Assembly: GCA_035269105.1 (NCBI GenBank)
Contig: DATFJP010000217.1
Location: 1 to 23,074, forward strand
DNA: 23,074 bases
Direction: 5' to 3'
Origin: JAQYVZ01 sp035269105
GTDB lineage: Bacteria; Desulfobacterota; Desulfuromonadia; Desulfuromonadales; BM103
Part shown: positions 1-7,475 of the stretch, one piece after another
How the letters are laid out: each line of letters opens with the position of its first letter
Numbering within the stretch: the first letter of the stretch is position 1
Program-made: the position numbers and the translations under genes
The notes under the pieces: model-generated
What the model saw: only the letters and a program-made list of their open reading frames with translations
What the model was told of the DNA's origin: nothing
Database searches by the model: none

Positions 1-1487
1 TCGTTGATAATGCGGTTGCTGATCCGCGCCAGGTCGGCATAAGGCATCGGATACCAGCCGGCGGTCATGAAGTCTTTGGTCTCCACGGCCCGCAGGGCAA
101 TCACATATTCGTAGGTCCGGCCATCGCCCATGACGCCCACGCTCCGAACCGGCAGAAAGACGGCAAAAGCCTGGCTGATCTTGTCGTAATGCCCGTTCCG
201 GTAGAGTTCGTCAATGAAGATGGCATCGGCCTGACGCAGGATATCACAGTATTCTTTTTTAACCTCGCCGAGAACCCTGACGCCCAGGCCCGGGCCCGGG
301 AAGGGATGCCGCCAGACCATGCGGTGCGGCAGCCCGAGTTCCTCGCCGATGGCGCGCACTTCATCCTTGAACAGTTCGCGCAGCGGCTCGACCAGCTTCA
401 GCTTCATGGTCTCCGGCAGGCCGCCCACATTATGGTGGCTCTTGATGTTCTGCGCCTTGCCGGTTTTGCCGCCGGCGGACTCGATCACATCGGGGTAAAT
501 GGTGCCCTGGGCCAGCCAGCGGGCATTGGCGAGTCGGCCGGCCTCTTCATCGAAAATATCGATAAACAGGTTGCCGATGATTTTGCGTTTCAACTCGGGA
601 TCGGGTTCGCCGGCGAGAGCCGATAAAAAACGGTCCTCGGCATCGACCCGGACCACCCTGACGCCGAGGTTTTCGCTGAAGGTGGCCATCACCTGGTCCC
701 CTTCTCCCAGCCGCAACAGGCCGTTGTCGACAAAAACACAGGTCAGCTGGTCGCCGATGGCGCGATGAAGCAGAGCGGCCGCCACCGAGGAATCGACACC
801 GCCGGACAGGCCGAGGACGACATGGTCCGCGCCGACCTGCTGGCGGATGCGGCCGACGGCATCATCGATGATATGGCCCGGCGTCCATTTCCCGGAACAG
901 CGACAGATTTTGCGCACGAAGGTATCGAGCAGCAGTTCCCCTTGCGGCGTATGGTTGACTTCCGGATGGAACTGGACACCGTAGAGACCACGTTCGACGT
1001 TCTGGATGGCACATGCCGGCGCATTCCGGGTTTCGGCCACGACTGCGAAATTTTCCGGCACGACTTCGACGTGATCGCCGTGGCTCATCCAGACCGAACT
1101 GCGGCCGTCAGCGAAAAAACCATCGAACAGGGGGCCGGGCTGATTGGCGCTGAGCAGGTCGGCGTGGCCATACTCCCGCTTGCCCGCCGGCACTACCTTG
1201 CCGCCGAAGTGATGACACATCAGCTGCATCCCGTAACAGATGCCGAGAACGGGGATATCCAGTTCGAACAACTGGCCGTCGATAGCGGGAGCTCCGGAAT
1301 CGTAAACCGAGTACGGCCCACCGGAAAGAATAATCCCCTGCGGGGCGAACTCCCTGATTTCGGTCAGGGTCATATCGTAGGGATGCAGTTCGCAGTAGAC
1401 ATGCGCTTCACGCACCCGCCGGGCAATCAACTGCGTGTACTGTGAGCCGAAATCGAGGATCAGGATCTTTTCGTCATGAATATTCAT
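1..1487 (-). CDS. guaA: GMP synthase (glutamine-hydrolysing), 3' end cut by window edge
   Basis: Converts XMP to GMP using ATP and glutamine, the last step of guanine nucleotide synthesis in the cytoplasm. Reading from the ATG at 1487, about 495 codons are present. The family is usually 510-525 residues, so roughly the last 20 are off the left edge. The N-terminal class I glutamine amidotransferase shows the nucleophile motif GICYGMQ (Cys84) and the FHPE motif (His174, Glu176). The ATP-pyrophosphatase domain begins with the PP-loop SGGVDSS (about 228-234). The C-terminal dimerisation domain follows and ends in-frame at RISNRIIN. The start is supported by an AAGG about 7 bases upstream; the ATG at 1477 is out of frame. 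It lies 123 bp downstream of guaB, so the two probably form a gua operon making XMP then GMP. Confidence 0.97.
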   Translation of the reverse strand, partial: MNIHDEKILILDFGSQYTQLIARRVREAHVYCELHPYDMTLTEIREFAPQGIILSGGPYSVYDSGAPAIDGQLFELDIPVLGICYGMQLMCHHFGGKVVPAGKREYGHADLLSANQPGPLFDGFFADGRSSVWMSHGDHVEVVPENFAVVAETRNAPACAIQNVERGLYGVQFHPEVNHTPQGELLLDTFVRKICRCSGKWTPGHIIDDAVGRIRQQVGADHVVLGLSGGVDSSVAAALLHRAIGDQLTCVFVDNGLLRLGEGDQVMATFSENLGVRVVRVDAEDRFLSALAGEPDPELKRKIIGNLFIDIFDEEAGRLANARWLAQGTIYPDVIESAGGKTGKAQNIKSHHNVGGLPETMKLKLVEPLRELFKDEVRAIGEELGLPHRMVWRHPFPGPGLGVRVLGEVKKEYCDILRQADAIFIDELYRNGHYDKISQAFAVFLPVRSVGVMGDGRTYEYVIALRAVETKDFMTAGWYPMPYADLARISNRIIN

Positions 1488-1509
1488 GGAAACCTTCAAA
1501 GGCGTCTCA

Positions 1510-1580
1510 CGCAAAGTCCGCGGAGTTCGCAAGGTTACAAAATCAAACCGCAGGCCAGCTTAAAGTTTTGCACGAACTCC
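1510..1580. repeat. Inverted repeat and 9-bp imperfect tandem repeat between guaB and guaA
   Basis: The 123-bp guaB-guaA gap holds three imperfect nonamers (CGCAAAGTC, CGCGGAGTT, CGCAAGGTT at 1510-1536). It also holds 8-bp inverted arms GGAGTTCG (1522-1529) and CGAACTCC (1573-1580), extendable by CAA/TTG past a 2-nt bulge. No T-tract follows the stem on the minus strand, so it does not look like an intrinsic terminator. It may be a leader structure ahead of guaA or a worn intergenic repeat. The structure is read directly; any function is unknown. Confidence 0.4.
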
Positions 1581-1610
1581 AGGCTAAACCGGCAAGCCCC
1601 ATAAGTTATT

Positions 1611-3083
1611 TCAGCCCTGTCTTTCGATGCGGTAGTTCGGCGATTCGTGGGTGATGGCGACATCGTGGACATGCGATTCACGCAGCCCGGCATTGGTAAT
1701 CTTAATGAACTGCGCGTTCTTCTGGAGTTCTTTGATGGTTCTGCAGCCGGTGTAGCCCATGCCGGCGCGCAAGCCGCCCATCAGCTGATGAATATTGGCC
1801 GAAAGCGGGCCGCGGTAGGGAACCCGACCCTCGATGCCTTCCGGGACCAATTTGACCTCGGTCTCGACGTCGGACTGAAAATAGCGGTCCTTGCTGCCCT
1901 TCTGCATGGCCCCCAGGCTGCCCATCCCCCGATAGGACTTGTAGGTCCGGCCCTGGTAGAGAATCGTTTCACCGGGAGATTCATCGGTCCCGGCAAACAG
2001 TGAGCCGATCATGATGGTATCCGCGCCCGCAGCGATCGCCTTGGGGATTTCGCCGGAATACTTGATGCCGCCGTCGGCGATCAGGGGGACTTTGTGCTTG
2101 CGGGTGACGACGGCCACATTGGCGATCGCGGTAATCTGCGGCACGCCGACTCCTGCCACAACCCGGGTCGTGCAGATGGAGCCGGGACCGATACCGACCT
2201 TGACCGCATCAACCCCCGCCTTGATCAAGGCCTCGGCGGCAGCCGCCGTGGCGATGTTGCCGGCGACCAGGGAGAGATTCGGGAAGTTGCGGCGGGTCTC
2301 GACAACCGCATCCAGTACCGCCTGGGAATGGCCATGGGCCGTATCGATGACGACGACGTCCACTCCGGCCCTGAGCAGCAGATCCAGACGCTCTTCGCGA
2401 TCCGGCCCGACGCCGACCGCCGCGCCGACGCGTAAACGGCCCATTTCATCCTTACAGGAATTGGGGTACTTGCGCACCTTTTCGATATCCTTGATCGTGA
2501 TCAGCCCCTGCAGAGCATAGTCGTCATCGACCACGAGAAGTTTCTCGATGCGGTGTTCGTGCAGGTGTTTCTTGGCGTCTTCCAGGGTGGTCCCGGGCGG
2601 AACCGTGACCAGCTTGTCCTTGGTCATGACATTGGCGATCGGCTGATCAAGGTTGGTTTCGAAGCGCAGGTCGCGGTTGGTCAAAATACCGACCAGACGG
2701 CCGTTCTGAGTGACCGGTACGCCCGAGATGCGGTACTTCTGCATAACTTCCAGGGCTTCAGCGATTTTCTGATCCGGATGCATGGTGATCGGATCGACGA
2801 TCATGCCGCTTTCCGATTTCTTGACCTGATCGACCTCCAGGGCCTGCTCCGCAGGCGATTTGCTCTTATGAACGATGCCGATGCCGCCCTCGCGTGCCAT
2901 GCAGATGGCAGTGCGGGCCTCGGTGACCGTATCCATGGCGGCCGAGAGCAGCGGGATGTTGAGGCGAATTTGGGGGGTCAGGAAACTGGTAAGATCGGCA
3001 TCGCGGGGCAAAATCTGGGAATGGGCGGGGAGCAGCAGAACATCGTCAAATGTCAGGCCTTCACGGACCTCGGAATCCAACAT
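1611..3083 (-). CDS. guaB: Inosine-5'-monophosphate dehydrogenase
   Basis: Oxidises IMP to XMP with NAD+, the committed step to GMP, in the cytoplasm. From the chosen ATG it is 490 residues, close to the usual 485-500. The N-terminal barrel begins EGLTFDDVLLLPA. A CBS-domain pair interrupts the barrel at about 95-205 (MTKDKLVTV is the start of the second CBS). The catalytic loop GIGPGSICTTR places the nucleophile at Cys304. DGGI and the YRGMGSLGAM segment form the phosphate-binding and flap region. A longer in-frame start exists at TTG 3098, but GGAGGT sits 7 bases ahead of the ATG at 3083, which therefore is the better start. It precedes guaA and follows truA by 71 bp, with a promoter-like sequence in that gap, so gua transcription may be independent of the leuB operon. 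Confidence 0.97.
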   Translation of the reverse strand: MLDSEVREGLTFDDVLLLPAHSQILPRDADLTSFLTPQIRLNIPLLSAAMDTVTEARTAICMAREGGIGIVHKSKSPAEQALEVDQVKKSESGMIVDPITMHPDQKIAEALEVMQKYRISGVPVTQNGRLVGILTNRDLRFETNLDQPIANVMTKDKLVTVPPGTTLEDAKKHLHEHRIEKLLVVDDDYALQGLITIKDIEKVRKYPNSCKDEMGRLRVGAAVGVGPDREERLDLLLRAGVDVVVIDTAHGHSQAVLDAVVETRRNFPNLSLVAGNIATAAAAEALIKAGVDAVKVGIGPGSICTTRVVAGVGVPQITAIANVAVVTRKHKVPLIADGGIKYSGEIPKAIAAGADTIMIGSLFAGTDESPGETILYQGRTYKSYRGMGSLGAMQKGSKDRYFQSDVETEVKLVPEGIEGRVPYRGPLSANIHQLMGGLRAGMGYTGCRTIKELQKNAQFIKITNAGLRESHVHDVAITHESPNYRIERQG

Positions 3084-3129
3084 CGCCAGGACCTCCAAAC
3101 GATTGAGGGAAGAAAAGATTTAATCGGAA

Positions 3130-3158
3130 AAATTACTCCTGTCCTCATGGAGAGTCAA
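3130..3158 (-). promoter_or_regulatory. Putative sigma-70 promoter for guaB-guaA
   Basis: On the minus strand a TTGACT -35 (3153-3158) and a TAATTT -10 (3130-3135) are separated by exactly 17 bases. The -35 overlaps the truA stop codon. Transcription would start near 3123, leaving a leader of about 40 bases before guaB. No recognisable purine-repressor palindrome was seen around it. Confidence 0.5.
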
Positions 3159-3907
3159 GGGGAATCGATCCGGTCCAGCCAGACCTCCATCAGACAGAGC
3201 CCCTGGGGCGGTGCCGTCGGTCCGCAGCGCTGGCCGGGATCACGTTGCAGAAGCTTGGGAATGTCGCTCAAGGGCCGCTTGCCGCGGCCGATCTGCACCA
3301 AGGTGCCGACCAGCATCCGCACCATGTTTTTCAGGAAGCCGGCGCCGTAAAAATCAAGGTGCAGAAGATCCCCTTCCGCGACGAGCTCGACCCGATAAAG
3401 TTCACGTTCGGTGGTCTTTGCGGCACAGTTCGCCGAACGAAAGGATCCGAAATCATGGCGGCCGGTCAAAAGCTCGGCAGCCTGCCGCATGGCTGCCAGG
3501 TCGAGCGGACCATGGAGATGCCAGCTGGTCCCGGCCTGCAGGGGGGACCTGGCCCGCCCGCGATAGAGGGTATACCGGTACCATTTGCCCCGGGCATCAT
3601 AGCGGGCATGGAACCCGGTCGGCATTTCCCGTGCTTCGCGAACCGCAATGTCGGTCGGCAGCCTGGCATTCAGGCCTTCGCGAAAGACTCTGACCGGCAA
3701 TCGGCTGGCCGTTTCGAAGTGCGCGAGCATGCCGCGCGCATGCACGCCGGCATCGGTCCGTCCCGAAGAGTGGATCCTGACATCCGCCCCGATCAGATCC
3801 GCCAGAGCCTTTTCGATCACGGCCTGAACGGATGGCCCGTTCGGCTGGATTTGCCAGCCGACGTAACCGGTGCCGCAGTATTCGACAATGAGCAAAATCT
3901 TACGCAT
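3155..3907 (-). CDS. truA: tRNA pseudouridine(38-40) synthase TruA
   Basis: Isomerises uridines 38, 39 and 40 of the tRNA anticodon stem-loop to pseudouridine. The 250-residue length is normal. The catalytic aspartate is Asp52 in the signature SSGRTDAGVHARG (about 47-59). Other family segments are the N-terminal VEYCGTGYVGWQIQPN, the central FRSANCAAKTTER, and the C-terminal FYGAGFLKNMVRMLVGTLVQIGRG. The start at 3907 matches the family N-terminus (MRKILLIVEY), although the Shine-Dalgarno sequence is weak. It lies 126 bp downstream of asd across a terminator-like hairpin, so its expression probably depends on read-through or on a weak local promoter. The leuB-asd-truA order is common in Geobacter relatives. 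Confidence 0.96.
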   Translation of the reverse strand: MRKILLIVEYCGTGYVGWQIQPNGPSVQAVIEKALADLIGADVRIHSSGRTDAGVHARGMLAHFETASRLPVRVFREGLNARLPTDIAVREAREMPTGFHARYDARGKWYRYTLYRGRARSPLQAGTSWHLHGPLDLAAMRQAAELLTGRHDFGSFRSANCAAKTTERELYRVELVAEGDLLHLDFYGAGFLKNMVRMLVGTLVQIGRGKRPLSDIPKLLQRDPGQRCGPTAPPQGLCLMEVWLDRIDSP

Positions 3908-3958
3908 CGAACTCAGCTTGCCTGTCCGCTATCATCCCGTTTCTGCCGTAGATCAAGC

Positions 3959-3991
3959 AAAACCGGGGAGGAACTGAAGTCCCTTCCCCGG
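3959..3991 (-). terminator. Intrinsic terminator after asd
   Basis: On the minus strand a GC-rich stem, CCGGGGAAGG pairing with CCTCCCCGG across one wobble (3963-3991), is followed directly by TTTTGCTT. It lies 42 bases beyond the asd stop codon and reads in the asd direction. On the opposite strand no T-run follows, so it is oriented for leuB-asd transcripts. Confidence 0.6.
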
Positions 3992-4033
3992 CGTAAAATG
4001 CCTTGCAGATGGACAGGGCAAGAGACCCTGACC

Positions 4034-5131
4034 TCAGTCTTCCAGAAGAATCCGCAACATGCGACGCAAGGGTTCGGCAGCCCCCCACAGCAGCTGGTCG
4101 CCGCAGGTAAATACGGACAGGTACTCGGGTCCCATCTTCATCTTGCGCACCCGGCCGACGTGGATGTCCAGCTTGCCGGAAACGGCCGCAGGCGTCAGCT
4201 GTTCCAGGGTGTCCGCCTTGGTGTTGGGGATCAGTTTAATCCACTGGTTGTGATCAGCGATCATACCTTTGATGTCATCGATCGGTACATCTTGATTCAG
4301 TTTGATCGTCAGCGCCTGGCTGTGACAGCGCATGGCCCCGATCCGGACGCAAATGCCGTCGACCGGTATCGGCACACTGCGGGCCAGGATCTTGTTGGCC
4401 TCCACGAATCCCTTCCACTCCTCGCGACTCTGACCGTCTTCCACTTCGCGGTCGATCCAGGGCAGCAGGCTGCCCGCCAGCGGGAAGCCGAACTCCTCCG
4501 TGGCAAGGCCGGAACTGCGCAAAGTTTGCGTAACCTGCCGGTCGATGTCGAGAATCGCCGAACCGGGGTTCGCGAGGAGATCCGCCGAGGCCGCATGCAA
4601 TTGTCCCATCTGGGTCAAAAGCTCCCGCATGTTGGGCGCCCCGGCACCTGAAGCAGCCTGATAGGTCATGGCGGTCACCCACTCGACGAGTCCGGCATGA
4701 AACAGGCCGCCCAGAGCCATCAGCATAAGACTGACTGTACAGTTGCCGCCGATGAAATCTCTTTGCCCGCCCTCCAGAGCGGCATTGATGACGTCCCGGT
4801 TGACCGGATCCAGGATAATCACCGAATCCGGCTCCATACGCAGGCTGCTGGCAGCGTCGATCCAGTAACCCTGCCAACCGGCCTTGCGCAGTTCAGGATG
4901 CACCGCCTTGGTATAATCGCCGCCCTGACAGGTGACAATCACATCGAGTTTGCCGAGTTCGTCAAGGTCGGACCCGTCCTTGAGAGTCCCGGCGTTCATC
5001 GGAGCGGCCTCGCCCGCCTGCGATGTCGAGAAAAAAACCGGTTCGATCAAAGCGAAATCGTTTTCCTCCTGCATGCGCTGCAACAGGACAGATCCAACCA
5101 TGCCACGCCAACCAACAAATCCGACTTTCAT
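4034..5131 (-). CDS. asd: Aspartate-semialdehyde dehydrogenase (long, gamma-proteobacterial-type form)
   Basis: Reduces aspartyl phosphate to aspartate semialdehyde with NADPH, the branch point for lysine/diaminopimelate, threonine and methionine. At 365 residues it matches the E. coli-type long enzyme (about 367). The NADP-binding start is MKVGFVGWRGMVGS. The catalytic cysteine is Cys131 in GGNCTVSLM. The substrate-binding/catalytic segment CVRIGAMRCHSQALTIK follows in the C-terminal half. An AAAGGA lies about 9 bases upstream of the ATG. It sits 44 bp downstream of leuB, so the two are co-transcribed, and a terminator-like hairpin follows. Joining leucine and aspartate-family synthesis in one operon is a known arrangement in several proteobacteria. 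Confidence 0.97.
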   Translation of the reverse strand: MKVGFVGWRGMVGSVLLQRMQEENDFALIEPVFFSTSQAGEAAPMNAGTLKDGSDLDELGKLDVIVTCQGGDYTKAVHPELRKAGWQGYWIDAASSLRMEPDSVIILDPVNRDVINAALEGGQRDFIGGNCTVSLMLMALGGLFHAGLVEWVTAMTYQAASGAGAPNMRELLTQMGQLHAASADLLANPGSAILDIDRQVTQTLRSSGLATEEFGFPLAGSLLPWIDREVEDGQSREEWKGFVEANKILARSVPIPVDGICVRIGAMRCHSQALTIKLNQDVPIDDIKGMIADHNQWIKLIPNTKADTLEQLTPAAVSGKLDIHVGRVRKMKMGPEYLSVFTCGDQLLWGAAEPLRRMLRILLED

Positions 5132-5175
5132 TCCTTGCGTTCCTTTGGCAACCGAAGTGGTAAGAAAAAGAGGCG

Positions 5176-6264
5176 CTACAACTCGGCAATGATTGCATCG
5201 CCCATCTGCCGGGTATCCACCAGCTTTTCGTTGGTTTTGTTCTGATAGATGTCGCGGGTCCGGAGCCCCTGGTCAAGGACCCTGCCCACCGCGGCCTCAA
5301 TCGCGTCCGCAGCCTCCGGCAGAGCAAAAGAATAGCGCAGCATCATCGCCGCGGAGAGGATCTGGGCAATCGGATTGGCGATGCCCTGCCCGGCGATGTC
5401 CGGAGCGCTGCCGCCGGAGGGTTCATACAGGCCGAAACGGCTTTCCGCCAGCGAGGCGCTGGGCAGCATGCCCAGTGAACCGGTCAGCATGGCGGCCTCA
5501 TCCGACAGGATGTCACCAAACATATTGCCGCACAGCAATACATCGAACTGCTTTGGCCAGCGGCAAAGCTGCATGGCGGCGTTGTCGACATACATATGGC
5601 TGAGTTCCACATCCGGATACTCTTTGCCGATCCGTTCGACCACCTGCCGCCAGAGCACGGAGGTCGAGAGCACATTGGCCTTGTCGATGGAGCAGAGCCT
5701 CCGGCTGCGCTTTTGCGCTGCCTGAAAACCGACATGGGCAATTCGTTCGATTTCCGCGACCGAATATTTCATGGTATCGAAACCGGTTCGCTGAGCGCCA
5801 TCTCCTTCGATGCCCTTCGGTTCGGCAAAGTAAATGCCGCCGGTCAACTCGCGCACGACCAGAATGTCGAAGCCGCCCTCAATCACATCTTCCCGCAGGG
5901 AGGAGTTTCCGGTCAGCGCCGGAAAAATGATCGCCGGCCGGAGGTTGCAGAAAAGGCCGAAAATTTTTCGCAGGGGCAGCAGGGCCCCCCGCTCTGGTTG
6001 TTCTTCGGGCGGCAGGTGCTCCCATTTGGGCCCGCCTACTGAGCCGAACAACACGGCATCGGAGTCCCGGCAGACCTGAATGGTCTGTTCCGGCAGCGCT
6101 TTGCCGTCGGCATCGATGGCGGCGCCGCCGACATTGGCCCTGTTGATCTCGAACTCCACCGAAAAATTTTTACCGACGGCTTCGAGTACTTTTTGCGCCT
6201 CGGCCATGACCTCCGGGCCAATACCGTCGCCGGGGAGAACTGCAATTTTAAAAAGCTCTGCCAT
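5176..6264 (-). CDS. leuB: 3-isopropylmalate dehydrogenase
   Basis: Oxidatively decarboxylates 3-isopropylmalate with NAD+ in leucine synthesis. Its 362 residues are typical. The start PGDGIGPEV (about 11-19), the ELTGGIYF segment, the lysine-bearing motif DKANVLSTSVLWR, the YVDNAAMQL segment and the NAD-binding stretch GGSAPDIAGQGIANP all fit LeuB rather than isocitrate dehydrogenase or tartrate dehydrogenase. The start at 6264 is fixed by AAGGAGA seven bases upstream. It is the first gene of the minus-strand operon, with a near-consensus sigma-70 promoter about 70 bases upstream. leuA, leuC and leuD are not in the window; they may lie elsewhere in the genome. Confidence 0.97.
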   Translation of the reverse strand: MAELFKIAVLPGDGIGPEVMAEAQKVLEAVGKNFSVEFEINRANVGGAAIDADGKALPEQTIQVCRDSDAVLFGSVGGPKWEHLPPEEQPERGALLPLRKIFGLFCNLRPAIIFPALTGNSSLREDVIEGGFDILVVRELTGGIYFAEPKGIEGDGAQRTGFDTMKYSVAEIERIAHVGFQAAQKRSRRLCSIDKANVLSTSVLWRQVVERIGKEYPDVELSHMYVDNAAMQLCRWPKQFDVLLCGNMFGDILSDEAAMLTGSLGMLPSASLAESRFGLYEPSGGSAPDIAGQGIANPIAQILSAAMMLRYSFALPEAADAIEAAVGRVLDQGLRTRDIYQNKTNEKLVDTRQMGDAIIAEL

Positions 6265-6333
6265 ACTGGTCTCTCCTTATCCGTTTCGTCAATTCAAAGA
6301 ATAAATGGTCATTGGCCCAAAAATCAACATGCC

Positions 6334-6363
6334 ACTATAGAAAAGCGCGGAGTGCTTTGTCAA
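6334..6363 (-). promoter_or_regulatory. Sigma-70 promoter for leuB-asd
   Basis: On the minus strand a perfect -35 TTGACA (6358-6363) and a -10 TATAGT (6334-6339) are separated by 18 bases. The predicted start near 6327 gives a leader of about 62 bases before leuB. The leader is too short for, and shows no sign of, a Leu-codon attenuator peptide. Confidence 0.65.
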
Positions 6364-6433
6364 TTGCATTCAAAATTCGGTAGTTTTGAGCAATCCTCCG
6401 ACCCGACAAGCTGTCCTGCATGGCATATGCGAC

Positions 6434-6462
6434 TTGCCCTGCCCTGAGCTTGCCTTTATACT
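6434..6462 (+). promoter_or_regulatory. Putative sigma-70 promoter for the PilZ gene
   Basis: TTGCCC (6434-6439) and TATACT (6457-6462) have a 17-base spacer on the plus strand, 54 bases ahead of the ATG at 6517. It is divergent from the leuB promoter, with about 70 bases between the two -35 boxes. Confidence 0.45.
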
Positions 6463-6516
6463 CCCCGCAATGACCTGTTCAGTTGGAAGATGTTTTCACG
6501 ACCCCCGGAGGCTGCC

Positions 6517-7257
6517 ATGAAGGAACGCATGACCGTTTTGTTGACCGACCGCAGCGAGTCTTTTCTCATGTACTTGTCGATCCTGCTGCAGCGCATGGAT
6601 TTCGACGTGGTTCCCGCCGAGGACGGCCCGAGCCTGGTCAAATTGTCCAAGGCGCTGCAGCCGGCGGCAATCATCCTCGGTCCCGATGTCGGTGGCATGA
6701 GCGCGCCGGACATCCTGGAAGCGCTGGAAAAGAATGGCGGCAATGCCATTCCGGTGCTGGTCGCCGGCAAGGATGAGACCCGGCGGGAAACTCTTATGGA
6801 AGCTGGCTGCCAGGGGTTTCTGCACATGCCGATCGAGATCGACCAGTTGCATGCGGCTTTGTCCAAAGCGCTTGCCGGGGATAACTACCAGAGACAGTTT
6901 TTACGGGCCAACTACCAGCGCAAGGTGACTCTGGCCATGGATGAGCGGATGGTGAAATGCCAAGGCATTACCTTGTCCGAAGGCGGCATCTTCATACGCC
7001 GCAAGACGCCGTTTCCGGAAGGCTGCCGCTTGCAGATAGAGCTTCCGCTCGGTGATCAAGAGACCCTGTTCGTCGACGGCGAGGTCATTTACACCAAGCA
7101 ATTGTCCAAGGGCCGGTTCTCCATGCCTCCCGGCATGGCTGTGCGTTTCATCAACATGATCGACGAAGATCGTCAGCTGCTGAAAAACCATATCAAGAAG
7201 CTTCTCGCCGGCGATCTCATCGAAGAACAGGATGAACCGATTCTCAATCCCGCCTGA
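6517..7257 (+). CDS. Degenerate receiver-PilZ domain protein
   Basis: A 246-residue soluble protein with two domains. Residues 1-120 have the shape of a response-regulator receiver, but the chemistry is missing. The acidic pair is reduced to Asp11. The phosphoacceptor position in AIILGPDVGGMS aligns with Gly55 (Asp57 is shifted by two). The conserved lysine is replaced in FLHMPIE (Met104). Residues about 125-232 look like a PilZ domain: RQFLR (126-130, an RxxxR pattern), then TLSEGGIFIRR (152-162), where the usual D/N-x-S-x-x-G has Thr in the first place. PilZ domains typically bind cyclic di-GMP; the Thr makes binding uncertain. The ATG at 6517 has GGAGG six bases upstream and is preferred over the in-frame ATG at 6490. 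It stands alone, divergent from leuB. A role in surface or motility control is only inference. Confidence 0.85.
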   Translation: MKERMTVLLTDRSESFLMYLSILLQRMDFDVVPAEDGPSLVKLSKALQPAAIILGPDVGGMSAPDILEALEKNGGNAIPVLVAGKDETRRETLMEAGCQGFLHMPIEIDQLHAALSKALAGDNYQRQFLRANYQRKVTLAMDERMVKCQGITLSEGGIFIRRKTPFPEGCRLQIELPLGDQETLFVDGEVIYTKQLSKGRFSMPPGMAVRFINMIDEDRQLLKNHIKKLLAGDLIEEQDEPILNPA

Positions 7258-7274
7258 AAAAGGTGGGACGAGTC

Positions 7275-7433
7275 TTGACGTGTGGGCTTTAGGTTACATT
7301 TAATTATAATTTTTTTTGCTTAATTATTCTCATTTAAATTTAATTAATATTAATTGTCACACTTTTTGAACCTCATTTCGCGTCAATTCTTTCTGCAAGA
7401 AATAAAAAAGCGACCCGAAACAGGTCGCTTTTT
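7275..7433 (+). other. AT-rich segment between convergent genes with promoter-like elements; possible small transcript
   Basis: Between the PilZ gene and livF lies a strikingly AT-rich block (about 7297-7365) in otherwise GC-rich DNA. On the plus strand TTGACG (7275-7280) is followed after 18 bases by TTTAAT (7299-7304), with TATAAT (7305-7310) adjoining. Transcription from there would run about 120 bases into the hairpin terminator at 7404-7433. No open reading frame of note lies inside. A small RNA is possible, but the block could equally be a spacer or an UP-element-like region with no product. Confidence 0.25.
7404..7433. terminator. Bidirectional intrinsic terminator between PilZ gene and livF
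   Basis: AAAAAGCGACC (ending at 7414) pairs perfectly with GGTCGCTTTTT (7423-7433) across a short CGAAACA-type loop. It gives an A-tract/stem/T-tract that reads as a terminator on both strands. It lies between the convergent PilZ and liv transcripts, about 43 bases beyond the livF stop. Confidence 0.85.
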
Positions 7434-7475
7434 GAACTGGCAATGCACCAGACTCCTGATGCTGTCGACAGCCTC

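Noticed and set aside
2094..2435. Open frames opposite guaB, asd, leuB, pyc and other genes (many over 100 codons)
   Set aside because: They lie in full antisense or shifted register to strongly conserved genes and show Arg/Gly/Pro-rich composition typical of GC-rich shadow frames, with no ribosome sites or family motifs.
6420..6440. TGGCAT...TTGCCC ahead of the PilZ gene as a sigma-54 promoter
   Set aside because: The GG-to-GC spacing is 12 rather than the required 10 bases; a sigma-70-type pair fits better.
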